Positions 6,187-10,710 of a DNA stretch of 10,710 nt are shown piece after piece. Each line of letters starts with the position of its first letter. Within the stretch, counting starts at the first letter, position 1. The position numbers and the translations under genes are program-made. The DNA comes from M3007 sp033762055 (lineage in GTDB: Bacteria; Bacteroidota; Bacteroidia; Chitinophagales; Saprospiraceae). The stretch spans positions 1 to 10,710 of the forward strand of contig JANRLZ010000436.1 in NCBI GenBank assembly GCA_033762055.1, given 5' to 3'. The notes under the pieces are model-generated. The model did not search any database, had not been told where the DNA came from, and saw nothing but the letters and a program-made list of their open reading frames with translations.

Positions 6187-8643
6187 ATGTTCAAAAACTA
6201 TCTCACCATCGCACTGCGCAATTTCAGCAGGAACAAACTTCACACCTGGCTCAATGTTGCCGGGCTCACTTTCGGACTGAGTTGCGCGCTCCTGCTGGGT
6301 CTGTATTTGATGGACGAACTGACTTTCGACCGGCATCATGCACAGGAAGAGCGGATATTTCGGGTCATTGAACATCGGAAGACAAAAAATGAAGCCCTCA
6401 ACCTTGCCGGCTCCAGTTACCGGCTGGCAGAGGATGCAAAGAAAAACATCGGCGAAATCGCCAACACCGCCCGTATCGCCCGGTTTGGCCGCTCCAACCT
6501 GATGAACCCCGACAAACCCGGCTACAAAGTGCATGAACTGATGACCCTCGCCGACAATGGTTTGATGGAAATATTTGATTTCGAAGCCCTGGAAGGCGAC
6601 CCGCGCAGCGCTTTGAAAGAACCCAACTCAATAGTTGTTACCGAGGAATTGGCGCAGCGATATTTTCATACCAGCCATGTTTTGGGTAAAATCATGCGCA
6701 TGGATTTTCAGGAAGCGCCGCTGAAAATTACAGCGGTATTGAAAAATCATCCGCGCAACTCCAGTTTTGATTTTCCGCTCATTATTTCGGAAGCCACTTT
6801 TCTGGCAGACAGCAATTTCAGAAAAAATGCGATGGCCGACTGGTCGTCCAACGAGTTTGCCACTTACGTTTTGCTGGGGAAAAATGTTGATCCTAAAGCG
6901 GTCGCACCCAAACTCACACAACTGGTGGCGGAGCACCCCGACCCGGAAGAAGGCGCTACTATGACTTATAGTCTGCAAGCCCTGAAAGATATTCACCTGT
7001 ATTCGGAAGGCATTGTAGACAGCGCCCGCAACTCCAATGTAGCGGCGATGAGCAGCGGTTCGCTCTTTTACCTGAAAATATTCGGGGCGGTCGCCCTTTT
7101 TGTGCTTTTGCTTGCCTGTATCAATTACATGAACCTGACAACGGCCAAAGCCACGAATCGGAGCAAGGAAATTGGCGTGCGAAAAACTGCCGGGGCCTTC
7201 CGAAAACAGTTGCTCGTTCAGTTCATGACCGAATCGGTGGTTGTAACGGCGGTTTCGTTTGTACTGGCGATTGTATTGGTCAACCTGCTGTTGCCCTCGT
7301 TCAATCAATTCATGGAAAAAGATCTATCGCTCGATCATACCACGCCACTGTATGTTTGGCTGATGGCGCTGGGTGTACTGCTGACAACGGGTCTGTTCGC
7401 AGGCAGTTATCCCTCACTATTGATGTCGAGATTCAGTCCGGCCTTGTTGTTGAAAAAAATGACCCGCAGCAGCGATGCATCATTGCGAAAATCGCTGGTA
7501 GTATTTCAGTTTTCGGTATCGGTCGTGATGATCATTTCGACCATTGCCCTTTACCGGCAGGTGCATTTTTTGTATAACAAAGACCTGGGGTTCAAAAAAG
7601 ACTTGCTGGTAGTGGTGGATATCAACAGCGGTAAAATCCGGAACAGTTCGGAAACCGTTCAGGCTGAGTTTTCAAAAATACCTGGCGTTCGCAACGTTTC
7701 GGTCACATCGCGCGTACCCGGCGAATGGAAAACCATCCCGACCGTCAAACTCAAACCTGAAGGCAGCAACGAAGAACATAAAACTGCCTATTTTCTGGGG
7801 GTGGACGAAGCGTTTTTTAACACCTTTGACATCGAACTACTACAAGGTCAGGCATTCAGCGGCTCGGGCGATACGTCATCGGTCATCCTCAATGAAACAG
7901 CGGCCAACCTGCTTGGCATAGAAACCGCCTCCGGCCAGGCCATCGAAATTCCGGAACGTGCTTTTGAGGGTACCTATTCGCCGCTTCGGGGCGGGAAGGT
8001 ATTCCACGCACGGGTTGTTGGTATAGCAAAAGATTTTCACTATCAAACCCTTCGGGAAAAAATAGCCCCGCTCGTGATGGCTTATCAGGACAATCCGGTG
8101 CACCGGATTGATTACTTTACTTCCCGTGTTGAAGCCGGCGACATTCCGGGTACGTTGGAAAAAATGGAAGCTGCATTGCTTGCCATTGATCCGGAGCATC
8201 CGCTTGAGTATCACTTTCTCGACGACCAACTGGCCTTGTTTTATGCCGAGGATGCGCGGCGGCAATCCATGCTGGTCTGGGCGGCGCTGGCTGCCATCTT
8301 TATTGCCTGCATGGGTTTGTTTGGCCTGGCTACCCACGCTGCCGAACGCCGCACCAAGGAAATCGGCATCCGTAAAGTGCTGGGCGCCAATGTGTCGGGA
8401 CTGACCGGACTTCTGGCCAAAGACTTTTTGATCCTTGTCGGCATTGCTATCCTCATCGCTTCGCCCCTGGCATATTATTTTATGGAAAAATGGCTGTCCG
8501 ACTTCGCCTATCGCATCGAAATGGAATGGTGGATGTTTGCCGGCGCGGGCGTTCTGGCCGTTCTGATCGCGTTTTTGACCGTGAGTTTTCAGAGTGTAAA
8601 GGCCGCACTGGCCAATCCGGTTGAGTCACTCCGTTCGGAGTGA
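6187..8643 (+). CDS. ABC transporter permease, FtsX/MacB type (permease 3 of 3)
   Basis: The ATG at 6187 gives 818 residues starting MFKNYLTIALRNFSRNKL, matching the other two permeases; an upstream in-frame TTG at 6157 would add ten residues with no family support. Segment 1 is at about 20-41, then a MacB_PCD-like periplasmic domain. FtsX domain 1 has segments at about 292-315, 347-370, 388-412 and 435-460 and the coupling loop RSKEIGVRKTAGAFRKQLL. After the second periplasmic domain come segments at about 694-718, 747-768 and 781-803, with RTKEIGIRKVLGA at 722-734. It is closer to permease 1 than to permease 2, strikingly so over the last 60 residues (58 identical). It follows permease 2 by 52 bases with no terminator, so it probably shares the operon. 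A perfect 20-base palindrome lies inside the gene at 8091-8110. The inner-membrane location is certain from the sequence; the substrate and ATPase partner are not visible. Confidence 0.96.
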   Translation: MFKNYLTIALRNFSRNKLHTWLNVAGLTFGLSCALLLGLYLMDELTFDRHHAQEERIFRVIEHRKTKNEALNLAGSSYRLAEDAKKNIGEIANTARIARFGRSNLMNPDKPGYKVHELMTLADNGLMEIFDFEALEGDPRSALKEPNSIVVTEELAQRYFHTSHVLGKIMRMDFQEAPLKITAVLKNHPRNSSFDFPLIISEATFLADSNFRKNAMADWSSNEFATYVLLGKNVDPKAVAPKLTQLVAEHPDPEEGATMTYSLQALKDIHLYSEGIVDSARNSNVAAMSSGSLFYLKIFGAVALFVLLLACINYMNLTTAKATNRSKEIGVRKTAGAFRKQLLVQFMTESVVVTAVSFVLAIVLVNLLLPSFNQFMEKDLSLDHTTPLYVWLMALGVLLTTGLFAGSYPSLLMSRFSPALLLKKMTRSSDASLRKSLVVFQFSVSVVMIISTIALYRQVHFLYNKDLGFKKDLLVVVDINSGKIRNSSETVQAEFSKIPGVRNVSVTSRVPGEWKTIPTVKLKPEGSNEEHKTAYFLGVDEAFFNTFDIELLQGQAFSGSGDTSSVILNETAANLLGIETASGQAIEIPERAFEGTYSPLRGGKVFHARVVGIAKDFHYQTLREKIAPLVMAYQDNPVHRIDYFTSRVEAGDIPGTLEKMEAALLAIDPEHPLEYHFLDDQLALFYAEDARRQSMLVWAALAAIFIACMGLFGLATHAAERRTKEIGIRKVLGANVSGLTGLLAKDFLILVGIAILIASPLAYYFMEKWLSDFAYRIEMEWWMFAGAGVLAVLIAFLTVSFQSVKAALANPVESLRSE
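8091..8110. repeat. Perfect 20-base palindrome inside permease 3
   Basis: CAATCCGGTG is followed at once by its reverse complement CACCGGATTG, with no spacer, and the symmetry stops exactly there because both flanking bases are A. It encodes the residues DNPVHRID in the second periplasmic domain. It could be a protein-binding site or chance. Confidence 0.6.
8461..8643 (+). repeat. Near-identical 3' end shared with permease 1 (copy B)
   Basis: This is the partner of 3418-3600. It covers the last membrane segments, the conserved tail with NPVESLRSE, and the stop codon with its inverted repeat. Both copies stay in frame and look functional. The two lie in direct orientation about 5.0 kb apart, so recombination between them could delete permease 2 together with most of permease 3. 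Confidence 0.85.
8626..8643 (+). repeat. Inverted repeat ending at the stop codon of permease 3
   Basis: This is the same 18-base inverted repeat as at the end of permease 1, here followed by GAGGAAGTTC and no T run. There is no second hairpin like the one at 3604-3624, so the downstream context differs between the two copies. Confidence 0.5.
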
Positions 8644-8748
8644 GGAAGTTCTGTCTTTGGCGGGAGGAAGACGTTGCGAACGTGAGCGTTGGATGGGTCG
8701 AACGCGAATCCCGTTGTGTGGACAGATGCAGGCGGCACAACTATCGCT

Positions 8749-8780
8749 TTTGCTGGATCAGAAAAATCCAGACATGTTTT
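8749..8780 (+). promoter_or_regulatory. Weak candidate Bacteroidota-type promoter
   Basis: TTTG at 8749-8752 is followed after 20 bases by CATGTTTT (8773-8780), which matches the Bacteroidota -7 element TAnnTTTG at four of six defined positions. The spacing to the -33 element is right, and a transcript would begin shortly before the ATG at 8800. A small inverted repeat, CTGGAT (8753-8758) with ATCCAG (8766-8771), fills the spacer and might bind a regulator. The match is weak and such matches occur by chance. Confidence 0.2.
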
Positions 8781-8799
8781 TAATCAACCACGAACTTTC

Positions 8800-10563
8800 A
8801 TGCTAAAATCAATCTTTCTGCCGGTCGCCCTTATTGCTTTTGTCGTTTCGTCGCATGCCCAGACGGACAACAACAACATCGTTTTCTCCGAAACCTACGA
8901 ACTCGCCAACGTCATCCTCGCCCTCACCCCCTACGGAATTTCCGATCCGCTGGAGGTGCAAAAAGGAACGCCTTATTATGAAGAAGTGATGGCGCATTTC
9001 AAAGGGATGAAAACCCATCCCCTACTCGAAAAAGTCAATTACTCACGCGAACGCTGGGCGGAATACCTGAGTTTCCGCACCGATGCTTTTGCGTTTGAGA
9101 TCGGAGCCGACGGAGTCATCCGGCGTTCCTTTCCTTTTTACGCCAACCAGGGCCAAAAACCCTTCGACGATCACCTCGCACTGGTGCAGGATTTTTATAA
9201 GAAATCGGGTTTCCATGATTTTTATCAGTCACACCAACCTTATTACGACGGAATTGTACGTCGCTACCGATCCTATTTTATGATGGACGAAATGCGCCGG
9301 TTCCTGGAAGAAGAATTTGGCGTATTTCAACAAAATGAAAAAAACCTGGTGGTGTTGTCGCCGCTCGTAAACCGCATGAATTGTCACCGGAACCTCGACA
9401 AAACCACTTCCGCCGATTTTGCCACCCTGGCCATTTCCCTGATTGCGCCGGATGAAAACTCCGGAACAGATGACGCCCAACAGGCTTCCGACATTCACAT
9501 GCTTTTTACCGAAATGAATCATGGCTATGTAAATCCTGTTTCCAGGCAGCATGCCAAACTGATTGCACGAAATTTCAAGTACAAACTTTGGGACAATAAA
9601 TCGGGCTATACCCATGCCGACTGTTTCAATGAGTATATGACCTGGGCGGTGTACGACCTTTTTGTCTGGCAATATTTCCCCCAACACGCCGCACAGACAA
9701 CGCGCGACTGGCATTTGCAAAACAACAACCGGGGCTTTATTGCCTCCAGCCTGTTCGGCAAGAAACTGCGCGAGTTATACGAAGCCAGGCAAAAAGGCCA
9801 GGCTGTCAGGGATTTGTATCCGGCCCTGCTCGAATGGACGGCTTCTGTGCAAAAAACGCTTCGGATGCCGGTGTTGGCCGCAGATTCGATGGTTATTTCC
9901 GCAGTGCATGCCGCGGAAGCGTTCGAGATCCCTTTTACCGAACCGCTAAAAAAACTGCCCATGATTGATTGCGGATTGTTTAAGGTGGAAAATGGCGAAC
10001 GCAAAATAATCCGCCATCTCACGTTGGAAGAAGGTAAAAACCTGTTTTTCAAGGGTAAAACCCTGCGTGTCGCCGTACCCGGCGGCATTCCGCCCGAGCC
10101 GGGGTTGTACGGCCTGAATTTTAATACCTGGGGGTGGAAACACGAGCTGACCAGCGAAAGCGGCGTATCACTCAAATGTCCTTCGCGTTTTTACATTCGT
10201 ATCAAAGCGCCGACGACGCAGGAACTTTGCATGCAAAATGTGATCGCTCTTGATGATTCGCTGGGACGGCTGCGCAACCATGCCTGCGAACGTATCTCGA
10301 TGAGCGAAACCATCAAAAACTACGTTTCAGCCCTCGAATCCATCCCTTTCAACGGGTGTCCCGCCAACTTTGCCGATGGTTTCAAACAACATTGCGCCGC
10401 CTGGCTGGCTTTGTTGCCCTTTACCGACCGGCATCCTGAGCTTCGTGGCGAAATGCACGTGTTGTTCAAACAACTCGAAACAGGCCACGACGGCGAAGCC
10501 TTCAAAGCAGGAGTAAAAAAAGTATGGGACACCTGGGATCTGGTAGAAAAAGCGTGGCGATAA
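8800..10563 (+). CDS. Secreted DUF4932-like protein, metallopeptidase-like fold with altered zinc motif
   Basis: The ATG at 8800 starts MLKSIFLPVALIAFVVSSHA followed by QTD, a clear Sec signal peptide with likely cleavage after SHA, giving 587 residues. The in-frame ATG at 8689 would put 37 unrelated residues ahead of the signal, so it is rejected. The mature N terminus (SETYELANVILALTPYGI, then YYEEVMAHFKGMKTHPLLEK) resembles, from memory, the DUF4932 family. Members usually carry HExxH in a 'HEfsHsfvNP' block with a later glutamate. Here the block is LFTEMNHGYVNP: T237-E238-M239-N240-H241, with Thr in place of the first zinc-binding His. A later NEY glutamate is E278. Other histidines nearby are H233 and H251. 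Residues after about 400 form a probable beta-rich segment and then a helical tail (about 480-587) with C496, C520 and C532. It probably acts in the periplasm or outside the cell. The substrate is unknown, and loss of peptidase activity is possible. Confidence 0.85.
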   Translation: MLKSIFLPVALIAFVVSSHAQTDNNNIVFSETYELANVILALTPYGISDPLEVQKGTPYYEEVMAHFKGMKTHPLLEKVNYSRERWAEYLSFRTDAFAFEIGADGVIRRSFPFYANQGQKPFDDHLALVQDFYKKSGFHDFYQSHQPYYDGIVRRYRSYFMMDEMRRFLEEEFGVFQQNEKNLVVLSPLVNRMNCHRNLDKTTSADFATLAISLIAPDENSGTDDAQQASDIHMLFTEMNHGYVNPVSRQHAKLIARNFKYKLWDNKSGYTHADCFNEYMTWAVYDLFVWQYFPQHAAQTTRDWHLQNNNRGFIASSLFGKKLRELYEARQKGQAVRDLYPALLEWTASVQKTLRMPVLAADSMVISAVHAAEAFEIPFTEPLKKLPMIDCGLFKVENGERKIIRHLTLEEGKNLFFKGKTLRVAVPGGIPPEPGLYGLNFNTWGWKHELTSESGVSLKCPSRFYIRIKAPTTQELCMQNVIALDDSLGRLRNHACERISMSETIKNYVSALESIPFNGCPANFADGFKQHCAAWLALLPFTDRHPELRGEMHVLFKQLETGHDGEAFKAGVKKVWDTWDLVEKAWR

Positions 10564-10621
10564 CAGAAAATAATTGATTGTTGAAGCTCGCTCTCCATCA
10601 TCCGGTTAGAAAATTCAATAC

Positions 10622-10710
10622 ATGAAAATACCACCCGTCTTCTTCGCCATATTTTTTGCCATTTGCTTTTTAGCAAACTGCAAAACGCCTGCGACAACAT
10701 CCACAGCAAT
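10622..10710 (+). CDS. Lipoprotein, N-terminal fragment (3' end outside window)
   Basis: The frame opens at ATG 10622, 58 bases after the stop of the secreted protein, and runs off the window after 29 full codons. It reads MKIPPVFFAIFFAICFLANC followed by KTPATTSTA: a lysine, a hydrophobic core of about 15 residues and a lipobox LANC with the lipidated cysteine at residue 20. This is a type II (lipoprotein) signal peptide, so the product is tethered to the inner or outer membrane facing the periplasm or surface. The Thr/Ser/Pro-rich sequence after the cysteine is a normal flexible linker. The mature domain is outside the window, so no function can be given. The short gap and shared strand allow co-transcription with the secreted protein upstream. 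Confidence 0.7.
   Translation, partial: MKIPPVFFAIFFAICFLANCKTPATTSTA

Noticed and set aside
8689..8799. Upstream ATG start for the secreted protein adding 37 residues
   Set aside because: It would place a polar segment before an excellent signal peptide. The ATG at 8800 gives a normal secreted N terminus.
8644..8799. Possible terminator or repeat after permease 3
   Set aside because: Several short stems occur (for example ACGTT-GCG-AACGT and CTGGAT-n7-ATCCAG), but all are 5-6 bp and none is followed directly by a T run, so no terminator is called.
1..10710. CRISPR array, tRNA, rRNA, insertion sequence, phage or defence genes
   Set aside because: I saw no regularly spaced repeats, no tRNA-like cloverleaf, no transposase or integrase motifs, and no nuclease, toxin or restriction-type domains in the supported genes.

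Overview
The window looks like chromosomal DNA of a Bacteroidota bacterium, most likely a free-living member of the Cytophagales, Chitinophagales or Saprospirales type. The reasons are three tandem copies of the roughly 800-residue FtsX/MacB-type permease that is abundant in that phylum, start codons without clear Shine-Dalgarno sequences, a secreted protein resembling the DUF4932 family, and a G+C content near one half. This placement is inference from gene content; no rRNA or other marker gene is present.

Layout. Positions 1-299 hold the 3' end of a sugar phosphate isomerase/epimerase on the plus strand. It converges, with a 22-base gap, on a GNAT acetyltransferase gene on the minus strand (322-765). 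Positions 766-1122 contain no confident gene. They hold a doubtful 67-codon minus-strand frame and a very strong plus-strand intrinsic terminator (991-1025) with no visible plus-strand gene in front of it. From 1123 to 8643 three paralogous permease genes lie head to tail (1123-3600, 3693-6134, 6187-8643), separated by 92 and 52 bases, and are probably one transcription unit. After 156 bases comes a secreted 587-residue protein with a probable metallopeptidase-like fold but an altered zinc motif (8800-10563). The window ends inside a new lipoprotein gene starting at 10622.

How the parts fit. The permeases are the membrane half of ABC systems of the MacB/FtsX mechanotransmission type; no ATPase gene is visible, so they must use an ATPase encoded elsewhere. 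The first and third permeases share an almost identical 3' end (169 of 183 bases, 71 of the last 72), although their N-terminal parts are far more diverged. This suggests gene conversion between neighbours or strong constraint. The middle permease is the divergent one and carries an A+T-rich patch in its first periplasmic domain. The downstream secreted protein and lipoprotein act in the periplasm or outer envelope; whether they work with the permeases cannot be told from the sequence.

I do not see a clear new defence or mobile system. The points most worth following are the shared 3' ends of permeases 1 and 3, the orphan terminator, the ATPase-less permease array, and the secreted protein in which the expected first zinc-binding histidine is a threonine.
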